64,000 bases of DNA from Strigamia acuminata. Taxonomy: Eukaryota; Arthropoda; Chilopoda; Geophilomorpha; Linotaeniidae. A program made the position numbers and the translations under genes. Below the pieces are notes generated by a model, which had not been told where the DNA came from, made no database searches, and saw only the letters and a program-made list of their open reading frames with translations. Shown one piece after another: positions 33,001-43,169 of this stretch. Positions within the stretch are counted from its first letter, which is position 1; every line of letters starts with the position of its first letter. The stretch covers positions 1,922,001-1,986,000 of the forward strand of contig OX442321.1 in the NCBI GenBank assembly GCA_949358305.1, given 5' to 3'.

Positions 33001-34445
33001 AAAACTTATTTTTTTGCACTAAAAATTGTCTTTTTGCACTAAAAATTGCAACTTTTGCATGGAAAATTCTAGTTTTCAAATAAAATTCCCATTTTTGCGA
33101 CTAAAAATGCATTTTCTAACGTAAAACCCTCATTTTAACGTACTCTGTATACAGCTCTCCCATAATAGCAAACAGAATAACACACGATGCAACCACAGAT
33201 ATTTGGTATCCAGTACCGACCAAAGCCGAAAACAACATCGCCTGCGACGCTGGTCGAAAAACATCCCCATGCACTTGCTTCCACCCATATTCATCGCCCA
33301 AATCTCTCTCCATATCATCCATCTCCTCGTCTTTACTGTAACGAGCGTAATCCTTCCGCAAAGTCCTCATCAAAATCATAGAAACCAATCCCACGAGGAA
33401 AATAACCATCATAAACGAATTGAATATAGAAAACCAATGAATCTAAAAAAAAAAAAAAATAAAAAAAATTCAAATTTCCCGCCAAAAAAAAATAATCATC
33501 ATTTCCCACAATACCCGATGCTGAAAAAACGTCGGATCCAAGTATTTATCGAAACGATTTTCAAACAAAGTGTCGGATTTCTTCCAAATCACTTCGTACG
33601 TGAAAACGATCTTCGTGCTCAGCGACAACTTCACTTTAACCTCGCTCGTCAAATTCACGTCGACGATCTGGTTGCCATTGTAGCCAACATCGAACCGCTT
33701 GTGCGTCCAGATATAATATCCGTCATTCTCATCTCCCTCGCCCACAATACCTGCAACACAAACCAAAACAATTAACCAAAACCAATAAAAAACAATATCG
33801 TCTAACAACTCAACCCCATATTGGCAGATCATCCATGTACATCTGATACCAGTAATGATTTTTAACTGCGTATAAAAATGCCTTTAAATTCTCCTCCGTT
33901 ACGTATATATGACAATACTCGGTCTTGGCAATCGGAGCTGAAAAAAAAACACAAAAAATCAACAATTTTTACCCAAAAAAAATATTTTTCACCATTTTTT
34001 ACCCTTAAATTCGATTCCAAGTCCACTGTGTTCCAATTCCACGCCTTGCAAGGCCTCCCCGAGTGTTTCGTGGTAGTGACCGATCGTATCTTTCGGTCCG
34101 ACACATAATGGCAGCGAGGAAAAAGCATATGTTTCTTGTCGGTTGTGATAAGGTCCGACCGTGTTCATCCATAAAACCACTTCTTCGCCGTCTCTGTACT
34201 GGAAAAAAATGCGTAAAAAGATAGATTAAATCAGTATTTAGGGTTTGGTTTGGTTTGGAACGTTGGGATTCGAGTTATTTCGATTTTTATTCGCTTTTTT
34301 GGGCGACGGTTCGATGATGGACATTCGTGCGCGGCTGAAGCGCTGCAGCAACTCGACTTACTGTGTGCGTGTGTTCGTCGCATCTGATTGAATGCGCGGC
34401 TAGCAAGAGGAGAGCTATTTGATATAAGTACTTGAACCGGGGCAT
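30009..34445 (-). CDS. TM9SF3: Transmembrane 9 superfamily member 3 (nonaspanin), complete, 11 exons, 582 aa
   Basis: Exons in transcript order: 34445-34362, 34198-34003, 33937-33815, 33750-33515, 33442-33144, 32452-32227, 32161-31953, 31600-31454, 31386-31303, 30586-30510, 30076-30009; the sum is 1749 nt and all phases agree. A signal peptide ([14 protein letters not shown]) is followed by the lumenal domain ([49 protein letters not shown]), then nine membrane segments from [16 protein letters not shown] on. Identity to vertebrate TM9SF3 (589 aa) is very high ([47 protein letters not shown]-type block). The family sorts membrane proteins in the Golgi and endosomes. The tail ends VKID, the KxD type COPI/Golgi-retention signal described for TM9 proteins. 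An ATG further upstream in frame (34529) would put 28 polar residues before the signal peptide, so the start at 34445 is preferred. Confidence 0.96.
30120..30490. repeat. Simple GAAATTTTTT-type repeat in the last TM9SF3 intron
   Basis: Irregular units of 8-14 bp, mostly TTTTTTGAAA and TTTGAAATTT, fill nearly the whole intron between the last two exons. Confidence 0.9.
30765..31260. repeat. Degenerate repeat with AATGCATTTTTAG core in a TM9SF3 intron
   Basis: In intron 30587-31302. Variants of CACTAAAATGCATTTTTAGA and TTGTAAATGCACTGAAAATG recur about every 60-70 bp with much drift. Confidence 0.75.
31609..31935. repeat. 40-bp array with paired AATCGATT sites, 8 copies, TM9SF3 intron
   Basis: Unit: AAAATTAATCGATTATTT then A-rich spacer and ATCGATTTAAAACACA. 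Each unit has two ATCGAT palindromes, so about 16 in 330 bp. It occupies nearly all of intron 31601-31952. Copies differ mostly in the length of the central A-run (5-9). Confidence 0.95.
32500..33115. repeat. 21-bp intronic array GCATTTTTAGGCTAAAAAATT with drifting flank, TM9SF3 intron
   Basis: About seven near-perfect 21-bp units at 32515-32650, where T5 and A6 tracts lie about 10 bp apart. They drift through TTGCATTTTTGCACGGAAAA to TTTTTTTGCACTAAAAATTG units by 33030. It fills intron 32453-33143. Confidence 0.9.
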
Positions 34446-34794
34446 TGCTGTATTGATTGTGATCGGAAATTGTCTTCGCGATCCGTTGTATTTATAAGCC
34501 TGTCGGATTACACTAGTAACACTCGGCACAATAATAATGGCGGATGGGCAACCACGTCATCCAATCATGGATGCTCGTCGTCCACGCTGCGGCGGTTTGG
34601 ATAACCGCAAATATTTGTTTATTTATGCGTTTGTGTGTTTATTAATTTGGAATTTATTTTAAAATAGATGAATGTTTTGTTTTGGAAAGATTCGGGGTTG
34701 GTTGTTTGGATTATTTTCTTTTCTTGGTAGATGTCGCGACGGTGGTGGTTTTTGGGACGGAGAGTATATTTCGACTCGGTTTACAGATGCCAAG
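34446..34794. promoter_or_regulatory. Probable bidirectional promoter between TM9SF3 and the divergent + strand exon
   Basis: About 350 bp (or 285 bp using the alternative ATG at 34731) separate two ATGs that face away from each other. Features: CCAAT at 34561-34565, a CACGTCAT (CRE/E-box-like) at 34553-34560, a GGCGG at 34539-34543, and TCGCGA at 34735-34740. No TATA box stands at a fitting place. A housekeeping-type divergent promoter is inferred, not shown. Confidence 0.45.
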
Positions 34795-34884
34795 ATGGCT
34801 GCTCGGGAGGTGCAAAGGTTACTTCGGAGGATGCTCATGACATCAATAATACAACCAACCGGAACAAATGGAAATCATCCACAG
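34731..34884 (+). CDS. Possible first coding exon of an unidentified + strand gene
   Basis: An open stretch ends at a strong donor (CACAG/GTAAGA, 34885). Two frames are possible. ATG 34795, in good context (CAAGATGG), gives 30 codons starting MAAREVQRLLRRMLM, phase 0. ATG 34731 gives 51 codons starting MSRRWWFLGRRVYFD and ending NKWKSST, phase 1. I recognise neither. No downstream exon could be found in the remaining 29 kb, so the exon may be 5'UTR of a gene with a giant intron. Confidence 0.35.
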
Positions 34885-36010
34885 GTAAGAAGTTCGATTT
34901 GACACACTTATACGTTGTTTCAAATGTCATTCACGGAAATTCGGCCGTGTTTTCGACTTGGCGGTAAACATTGCATGGAATCGCCGTGCACACTTATGGG
35001 CGTTTGCGGATTTTTTTTTCTTTTTTTTTTTTCATAGTTCCGTTGCGGGCAAATTGCTTATCTGATAGAAACTAACCGAAAACAAGCGAATTTCACTCAC
35101 CCCGACCGTTTTTCCACCGGCAATTGAATTATTTTGATTTTTCCAAACGAAAAACGGAAAAAACGAGCTCAAGGTTACACGACTGTAGACACCGGTCGTT
35201 ACGACGGCGATTTAGCATATAAAAATAGTCCCAAGTGTCTAAAAGTTGTTTTATTTCACTTAGCTCGACGTGTCGTTGGAAAGTTCAAGGCAGTTTACTT
35301 GTATCGACAAAACACGCAAACTTACGTGTCTGCTTCGAAGCTTTGACACAAATTTTCCAATTTAACGTGAATTTCCGTATAATTACTGGTCGTAAATCGG
35401 CGAATTTTTAATACAAAAACAGGAAATTGTATTTTTGGACGTTTCAGCCTCTGATGACATGCAGAAATAGAATTTTTCTCGGCAATAAGCTCCTTTCCTT
35501 CATTTGTGTGTGAAAAGTTTTAAAAAATGGCGCATAATTAGTTCTATTTGCATGACAGCAATATTAAAGGAGATGTGTTGGGATTTGGGAGCGTCTTAAG
35601 TGGAAATAGTTACTTAAAGTTGTCACTAGGGTGATGCTGGCATGAGACTTGTTGTTGATGAATTTCCAGGGATATGTTTAGCAGGAAGTGTGAGAATGGA
35701 ACAATGTTATTACAAGTTTAACTTGTTTATGTTTTAAAGTTTAGTGTGCCTAGTGGCTTGTTGGATGGGTGATGAGTTGTCTTTTATGAGCCAAGTTTGG
35801 AGTGACAGCAAGATTTATATACTTGTCAAAGGTGTGTGTATTGATAGGTTAGTTAGTTGTTGTTGTCACGTTTCTGCCATTTGACTGTATCTTGATGGTA
35901 CCCGCCAGTAATCATTAATCAATGGATAATCGGAAAGGAATCCAGTGAAATCCGTGTACAGAATTTATATTAGAGAGCAAAAATTCATACTTTTGTAGCA
36001 TTCTACCTAT

Positions 36011-36050
<40 letters not shown>

Positions 36051-36189
36051 TTATCTTTGGTAATATGTCGCTATGAAAAGGGGGGTTAGTAACGTTTAGG
36101 GGCATTAATGTTACCGGGAAACAATTTATCGTATTTCTTCGATTAAGAGTTGCCCTCGAATAGTAGTTGCAGCTGATAGGAATATTATT
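34885..36189. other. Non-coding DNA, start of the TE-rich region
   Basis: No exon recognised. A (TTTA)n microsatellite at 36009-36049. A broken fragment of the 'ACCGTATTTTATCGATTAAGAG' MITE family at about 36127-36180 lies directly before a fuller copy. Confidence 0.5.
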
Positions 36190-36440
36190 TATCGTATTTT
36201 ATCGATTAAGAGCTGCAGCTTTAATTTAAAACTGCCATTTTTGTCAGCAATTACAATTTCGGTTTTTTGTTTGTTACATTTGTTTAATGTAGCAAACGAA
36301 GTCTGAACGTCTCGAACGAAGCATACGTTTGTGAGGTTAAATACGGAAAGAATACCGTACTTTTGCAAAAATACGGTATTCTTAGTGTCTCAGCCGCGGC
36401 TACTATTCGAGGGCGGCTAAAATTCAAGGGCGACTCTTAA
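36190..36440 (+). mobile_element. MITE of the ACCGTATTTTATCGATTAAGAG family, copy 1
   Basis: Left end TATCGTATTTTATCGATTAAG; the right end is damaged (GACTCTTAATTTATT). Internal marks shared with copies at 44260, 49589 and 54610 are GTCAGCAATTACAATTTCGG, AACGAAGTCTGAACG and a 30-bp near-palindrome around ATACCGTACTTTTGCAAAAA at about 36351. Non-coding. Confidence 0.7.
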
Positions 36441-36495
36441 TTTATTAATTTATTAATTTATTTATTTATTGGTTTGCAGAACAAGAAATACGGTA

Positions 36496-36679
36496 CAGTC
36501 GAAACTCTTTATAACGAATCGCGATATAACAAATTATCGATATAACGAATACCTAAAAATGGCTGGTTTGGTTGGCTGGCCATAGAACACCATGTTAAAA
36601 ATTTTCGATATAACGAATTCTCGTTATAACGAATCAATTTTTCGGCTCCCTTGCGATTCGTTATAAAGAGTTTTGACTG
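36496..36679 (+). mobile_element. Tigger/pogo-like MITE, copy 1
   Basis: 184 bp, inverted termini CAGTCGAAACTCTTTATAAC, flanked by TA on both sides. It holds several ATATAACGAATT motifs and a central GGCTGGCCATAGAACA. The terminus and TA duplication are as in the pogo/Tigger group of Tc1-mariner elements; no transposase. Confidence 0.72.
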
Positions 36680-37534
36680 TATTAATTTTGGTTGGTGATT
36701 GGATGCACTAGTGTAGCATAAATTTGCATGTAAATTGAGTTCCATATGGCTCGAATTTCTTATTGGCAGGCTTGCAGTTTAGAATAAAGAACTGAAAGAC
36801 CCAATTCAAGTACTGTTATCTTAGTTTTATTCTGATATGACATGAGTTGTGAATCAGCGTTTATGTAATCTTGTTTATGAGATTTATAAAATTTTATTTT
36901 TTTGTTGTGGGTGGAAATCCAAGTTTGTTGATTTGTCAATTCTATTAAAGGTGCATTCAAAGTGCATTTGCCCCGTTTTTAAAAATACATGCAATTTGGT
37001 AATTTTCCAAATTAATTTAAAGATAGATATGCATAGCCTTCAACTGATTAATTAATGGCGACTTTTAAAGCAAAATAAAATGAGTAAAATAATATTTTAC
37101 TGTGTGATATAGATCTTCAATGCTCATGTTTACAATAGAAAACAGATATTGGAAAACAAAGTATAAAAAAATTCGATATTCAAAGGAAAATCTTGAGAGA
37201 TTTAACAAATCATGGAATAATTTGCCAAACAGTCTCCTGTTTTTGTTTTCTATTCATCTTTAATTTTTTAATTAAAATTTGCTGTATTGCCCTTCTGTTG
37301 CATTGTTTTCATTAATGATAGCAAGTAGGGTTAACAAAAAATGTGTGCTGCCACCTTCTGAGCAAAAATGGATTGAAATAAAAAGTAATTTTAATTTGTT
37401 TATTTGCACAGTCAACTTTGATGTTTGTATACCCTGTGGAAGTAAAATTGTGTGTTTGCTGTAACATTCCCACAGCTATGGGTAGATCACACTGATTACT
37501 CATAGTAAAATAACTAACTTCCTTGAACCCCCCC

Positions 37535-37655
37535 CAGACCTAACCTTATTCGTGTTTAGCAAAGTCGACAAAATGAGGATTTTCATCAATGTATTTCAAT
37601 GCATCTCTCAACCAATCTCAGCGCGTCATGAAAATAATACGTTCACGTCGTAAAA
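37535..37655 (+). mobile_element. Fragment of the ACGCAGTGGCT MITE (full copy at 53297)
   Basis: It shares GTCAATGTATTTCAATGCAT, CTCAACCAATC and AATAATACGTTCACGTCG with the right half of the element at 53297-53602. Both termini are lost. Confidence 0.6.
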
Positions 37656-37767
37656 TGTATTACTAAGGTCAGAAAAAATGTATTTGCACCTGGAAAACGA
37701 AGATTGTGCGCATGTGCAGATGTGTACAATCAACGAAGACTAAAACGACTGACCCTGGCTAGCAATA

Positions 37768-38107
37768 GGTGCATTTAATCCGCAAGAGACAGATTCACTT
37801 CTCCTCAAATCGCTTAAAGAAGTGATGTAAAGAAATGAATTCTTGATTGAACACAATAAAAGCTGAACTGAACGAAAGCAATGGCTACTTACAACATGTG
37901 GTAACAACAGCCAATAGCAGGTGCAGAAGAGATAAAGTCACTTCTATAAGTCAAAGATGTGATATCAATATCACTTAATCTTAATCCTCTTATTGGAATT
38001 CTTTCAAGTTAACTTCTCAACCGTATGATGTAAAAAATATCGTATCCTGTTCGGAGAATTCATTTTGAACGAATAAGTCAATTAGAATTCTGAAGATTAG
38101 ATGCACT
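37768..38107 (+). mobile_element. MITE with GGTGCATTTAATC termini, full copy
   Basis: 340 bp between TA dinucleotides (37766-37767, 38108-38109). Ends GGTGCATTTAATC and, inverted, AGTGCATCTAATCTTC. Internal marks: AACAACAGCCAATAGCAGGT and CACTTAATCTTAATCCTCTT. Related partial copies at 48279-48560 (same orientation) and 59291-59435 (inverted). Confidence 0.7.
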
Positions 38108-38376
38108 TATTGCAAGTAGCCGTGACTCCGGCTGAATAACTTGAAAATTATTAATGGAATCAAAACCATTGTTGGCATTTTGGCTGATAGTGTCATATTT
38201 GAAAATCGGCCACAGAGGATACAGATAACACCGGGCACATTCAATAAAGCGTCACACAATCATGGTATGCTGTGTGATGAGATTTAACACAACAATCTCG
38301 TGTTAGTAGTTCTGCTATCTGGTGAATAACATTAAAGAATATCAATTTGTGTTAATTCTTTATTGAATCTGTCTGT

Positions 38377-38412
<36 letters not shown>
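38377..38412. repeat. (ATTT)n microsatellite
   Basis: Nine perfect tetranucleotides. Confidence 0.95.
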
Positions 38413-38774
38413 ATCAACGCACCATAAGGAGCAATACAAGGGGGGAAAGAGGGACGGGAGGTTTTGTTTGTTTGGTTGTATTTTCATTTGGATGTTTGGG
38501 AATTTTGATTAGGATAAGTAATCATCAGTTTTCCCAGTGAAAATTCATTTCTTGGCAATCAAACAGACATGACATGTTTCAATATCTTGTGCAAACACTG
38601 CCTTGATTCATTAATTACTCTGTAATGATGACAGACGAGTTTACATTAGTTTAGGATGGTTACTGGGCTTAATTATTGACTGCTGAGAATTTAGGAGGTC
38701 TGTCAGAAAACTAGCCTCTTGACACTTGCAAAGTGCATGCAATCTAGCAGATAGCACTTGTTTCCATCACAAAT

Positions 38775-39239
38775 TTGATTATATTAATCAAAGCAGAATA
38801 TAAACAATTTGAAGCTTACACCGATGTCATTGCAGCAATGAAGATTCCTCTCCCCATCGTATTGGTTGGGTCTTCTGATGGTCCTTGGCAGCTTGCCCTC
38901 TATTCCCCTTTTCTCTTTTTAACATTGATTGCTCTTTTCTTTCTTTCTTTTTTTATTTTCTTTTATTTTATACAGATTTTACCATTTGCTAGTTATAATT
39001 TTAAAGAGCAAAAGCCGATATACGGCTTTAAAATTCTACTTTGGTATTATATAGTTATGTTATTCGGAGAATTTGTTGTGCATGTTCCTTGGGAATTTAA
39101 CTGGTTTATAGCTTACCATCCAATATCTTGGAAATCAGCAAATCTAGGAATGCAAATGGGTGTTAGAAAGAAGAGTCGTCCAGACAGTTTTTCTAGACTC
39201 ATTATTTACCCTTTTAAAGCCCCATGGATCAGGAGATAG
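38775..39239 (+). other. Open frame of 154 codons, unrecognised, probably not a gene
   Basis: The frame has a hydrophobic middle (FLFLTLIALFFLSFFIFFYF), a stretch with normal-looking composition (FGEFVVHVPWEFNWFIAYHP) and a basic end (KKSRPDSFSRLIIYPFK). I know no family for it. There is no promoter, intron or repeat context. It may be a remnant of a mobile element protein or a chance frame. Confidence 0.2.
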
Positions 39240-39553
39240 TTGTGTCACAAGGTGCTGAGTTTGTCTTAAATTTTTCAAAACACGAGTAGAGTGGGTTTCT
39301 TTGGGTGAAATACTTGGCAGACTTTCTATTGTGAGGAGCAACTGTCATAAACAGAGAATTAGATTGTCTTGTGGTGTGCACGCTGTTGCCCAGGGAAGCC
39401 AAAACTGGGATTGCTCAGGACTGCCAAATTGAAACATTTGGAATTCTTGCATAAAGAAACACTTCGGGCGAGTGACGACCACAGACGTGATTCAGTCGTT
39501 CAATTATTGACGTCTCTGAACAAAACAGGAAGCCTGGTCTTAGAAGAATACAT

Positions 39554-39615
39554 GGGTAGGAATCGAATCGTGGATTATTGTTAGGCGGGTAGACTGACCA
39601 CTATACTATCGAGGA
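39554..39615 (-). pseudogene. tRNA-Asp-like relic or SINE head
   Basis: On the minus strand, TCCTCGATAGTATAGTGGTC (A-box region of eukaryotic tRNA-Asp) is followed by CCCGCCT and, at the right distance, GATTCGATTCC (B-box). The 3' acceptor strand does not pair with TCCTCGA and the anticodon arm is broken. It is therefore a dead tRNA copy or the head of a tRNA-derived SINE. Confidence 0.65.
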
Positions 39616-40467
39616 CTTCGCCAAATCCCATGTTGCTGCTCTTAACAGTTGTTAGAGGAAATGTGCAATTTCCATCCGGAGTAAAGACAATAAACCCGAG
39701 TTTATCTTTACAACGAAAACATGTTTGCGGTTTGTTAGGCTGTGATACTAAAATATCCAAAACTAAAAAAAAATCATTATTTTGACGAAAACTTATACAC
39801 GCAACGAGCACTTAATTCAAAACATGCTCGTAATGGATTTCTGACTTGTTTTATTTTTTCGTTGTGTTCAACGGACGTGTAAAAAAATGACCTAATTGCA
39901 ACTTGTAAACCCACTCCAATCTAGTCAATTCTTTTTAGGCTTTACTTGTTCCCACTCACTAATTTGTTTCCAAGTTTTTTCAATTCAGGCAGTGTACTGA
40001 CCAAATGGCAAGTTTTGCTCCAGACTGCAGATTTAATTTTTTTCAATTTAGCTGCAGCTCTTGATCAAATATCAAGTATATACCTCACAGGATTAGTGGA
40101 TAATTTATGTTAGCAGCTTAACAACGTGTGCAAACAAATTACTTCAATAAATAGTTAGACATTTCCATTAGTAAACAAAGAGAAATGAAAAACGGAGGCA
40201 CAGCACAGCTGTTATGGACATTACCACAAATGATTAAGTGTGAGTAGAAATGTACCTATTCTTTTCACTTAGTTGTAAATAGAGGGATTATCAATTCTTC
40301 CATGATAACTGTAGTTTAATTTTGAAATGACAGTTTGTGCCGGCATCTTAATGCCAAATTCAAACTGCACATACTATTCTTTGCCATTGAGTTTCTAATT
40401 CCAGTCGTTATTTAATGGTGATAAGGCCTAATATAATTTAATGCTAGAACGGCAGAATTTTTCTCTA

Positions 40468-40851
40468 CCTAGAACGGCTAAAACTGGTCATAATGATCCA
40501 TTGAGAAAATAATAATTTTTAATGACTAAATAATAAATTAATGTGCAATAATGTAAAATATATATATACATATATATGCATTTTATGAATGACTAGATAT
40601 AGTTTAATCATCTATATTAGGGAACCAGATCTATCCAAAATTGCATGTGTCTGAAATTAAAATTTCCGTTTTAATTTTATCAGGTTTTATAAAGTCTATC
40701 AATTTTTGTTTATTTTCTTCGTATGTTTTGCGTGTTTCTGAATTTAAAACAACTCAATTTGACGCCAAAACGTTGTGTGCCCGTATTGTGCATGTATGGT
40801 TCATGCTATTTCGATCGGCCATTTTGACCGGTTTCAGTCGTTCTAGGTTAA
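40468..40851 (+). mobile_element. Possible piggyBac-like MITE
   Basis: Inverted ends CCTAGAACGGCTAAAACTGG (40468) and, on minus, CCTAGAACGACTGAAACCGG (from 40851). The right end is followed by TTAA (40852-40855), the piggyBac target; the left flank reads TCTA, so one copy of the target is mutated or the true end lies further out. A second inverted pair (AACTGGTCATNNTGACC) extends to about 40975, suggesting two overlapping insertions. Confidence 0.45.
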
Positions 40852-41771
40852 TTCTCTTTTTTTTTATTATTTTGTAAGAAAAAAAGCATTATAAAGCATC
40901 ATAAATCAGCTAAAGCAACAAAAAACACCATTGTGTCTTAAACAGCTGTGCCGGTCAAAATGACCAGTTTTCGCTGTTTTAATGTTAGTGTACAAATAAT
41001 ATAATTAATTCTGCGAAACGCTATACATTTTTGAATGCATTAAGTGAAAGGGATCAATACAAAATGTAAAATATATTTTTGAACTCATGGGATACTTTTA
41101 TCCTTTAATCCGTAAATTTTGCCACTAATCATAATTAAGATTTGATTTTTTTCCCATCTAATGGGTAAATAAATCTCCAAAAATGTCCACAAAGCAGTAT
41201 TCCATCAATAATTTTCCTTTTTTTTTGTATTTTTTATTATTTACTGTTAACATTGTTGTCATGGTTATTTTCAAGAGCGCTGTTGAAAATGTACTCCACA
41301 TAGAACAATCGCAAAGGTCATCGACACATTCAATTTAGCTTGGTCGGGTTGAAATCGATGTGCCATGTAAAGTCTTTGAGTTTTGCTCTTATTGAAAACT
41401 AGTCCTCGGGTTTTCTCCGAAGCGAATTCAGAGAAAATTCTCTTCTCCATTTCACACCACTTGGAGCCAAACCTTTATTCTAAATTGAAAAGTGGCACTC
41501 TTCACTCGATGCAAACCCAATTACTGTATTGTCAGCCATTAGAAGGACCTCTTTCTCTTTTCTTTTCACTTACACAATAATTGAGTCCCTGAACAAATCA
41601 AAAGAATTAACTGTTTGCCAAATTTTCTTTGATTGTTGCTTTTCTTCCATATGCAAATCTAAAGAGACAATTGCTGCAATTGTTCAATTTTTCATCTAAT
41701 TGTTAAAAATGATGTAATTAATCAGGAATAAAAATTCAACATCACTTACTTAATTAATGCTAAATTATATA

Positions 41772-41955
41772 CAGTCGAAACTCTTTATAACGAATTGTGA
41801 TATAACGAATTATCGATATAACGAATACCTAAAAATGGCTAGTTTGATTGGCTGGCCATAGAACATCATGTTAAAAAATTTCAATATAACGAATTATCGT
41901 TATAACGAATCGATTTTTCGGGTCCCATGCGATTCTTTATAAAGAGTTTCGACTG
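41772..41955 (+). mobile_element. Tigger/pogo-like MITE, copy 2
   Basis: 184 bp, same length, termini and core as the copy at 36496; left TA intact, right flank TT. Confidence 0.72.
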
Positions 41956-42021
41956 TTTCTTTGTATTTTCTATGTTATTTCATATGTTCTACTATTCCCA
42001 TGTTAACCTAACTAAGTCTTA

Positions 42022-42118
42022 GTCTAAACTCTTTATAACGAATCGCAAGGGACCCAAAACATCGGTCCATTATGACGAATCATTTGTTACATCGCGATTC
42101 GTTATAAGGTTTGACTGT
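42022..42118 (+). mobile_element. Tigger/pogo-like MITE, internally deleted copy
   Basis: About 97 bp: AGTCTAAACTCTTTATAACG at the left, TTCGTTATAAGGTTTGACTG at the right, with the central third missing. Confidence 0.65.
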
Positions 42119-42804
42119 ATTGACAATTGTGTTCCTTGACGGGATAACTGAAGTCTGTTTACAAAGACTTGCGTAAAACACCCATTGGGTATTGACCCGT
42201 CCGCAGCTCTTGTGTCATGGTTAGAAATGAACAATAGAAAAATAGTCTACAAATGTAATGAGAAATTAATTAAAATTGCTTAATTTGCCTGCAGACCCAA
42301 TGCGAATGACAACGATCAATCTTTAGTGCAGCAAATTAATCACTTTTAATTAATTCCTCACTTAATTAGGAATTAAAAGTATCATTTTTAGAGTGATGTG
42401 ATTAAAAACTAAAGTAGCATTAAAAACAAAATCATCCTGTGGTGATGGTGTTGTCTGGTGATGAGGTATTAGAGTTCCCAACTTTTTTTTCTACACCGAG
42501 TGACAGCTAATAGCTTGCAGTTGCAGCTATTAAGGTCATGCTATTATCATATTAATTTGCTTTATTTCTTTTTGATGACAAAGCAACACTAATATCATTG
42601 CAGGGTAAAATTACAAACCAAGGAGAACATGGACACATATCCACATGTTCAGTTGTTTTGCCACCGATGGCGCCGCATAATGTATAGCCGCACTGTATTC
42701 TGGGATGATAATAAGTAGCCGTTCTGCACTTTACGCTGATAATTTCTTCTTGATGGCAAGCAAAACTATCAGCACAAGGTGCAGAAAGGGTAACAACATG
42801 CATA

Positions 42805-43169
42805 TACTCTTGTTGAACTCAAAAAGGTCCTCAAATTCCATTGGTCGAGCCTCATTACTAGTAACTCCAGACTGTATACTACCACTGGGAGAAGTAGTTT
42901 TGATTTTTATTTATTTTTGTGATTGTTATGACCATTTAAGTTTATATAGTTTTATGCACATGTAAATATAAAACTCATGTTTGTTCTGTTTATTGGTTGC
43001 TTTGTCTGGAAAACACATAATTTTGAAATTTTGGTCGTTACCTAGGCAATCGATTACAATGTCTGTACATTGTAATGCAATTCTGGTGTTTGGGTCTATT
43101 TTTTTGGATCACTACACCAGTAAAATGGTTCAATGGGATTTGGGGGCCTTTTTGAGTTCAACAAGAGTA
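42805..43169 (-). mobile_element. TA-flanked 'ACTCTTG' MITE, copy 2
   Basis: 365 bp, ends TACTCTTGTTGAACTC and its complement, TA on both sides. The 24-nt palindrome is at 43053-43076 with intact 10-bp arms; its loop reads CTGT, showing inverted orientation relative to the copy at 23294. Confidence 0.78.

Larger units (their letters stand above)
38412..40467. other. Intergenic/intronic DNA with no recognised gene
   Basis: Besides the open frame at 38775 and the tRNA relic at 39554, nothing is recognised. 39369-39584 keeps an open frame that runs into the tRNA relic, which suggests it belongs to the same insertion rather than to a gene. Confidence 0.45.

Noticed and set aside
34446-34529. Upstream in-frame ATG (34529) for TM9SF3
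   Set aside because: It would put 28 polar residues before a perfect signal peptide; family members start directly with the hydrophobic leader.
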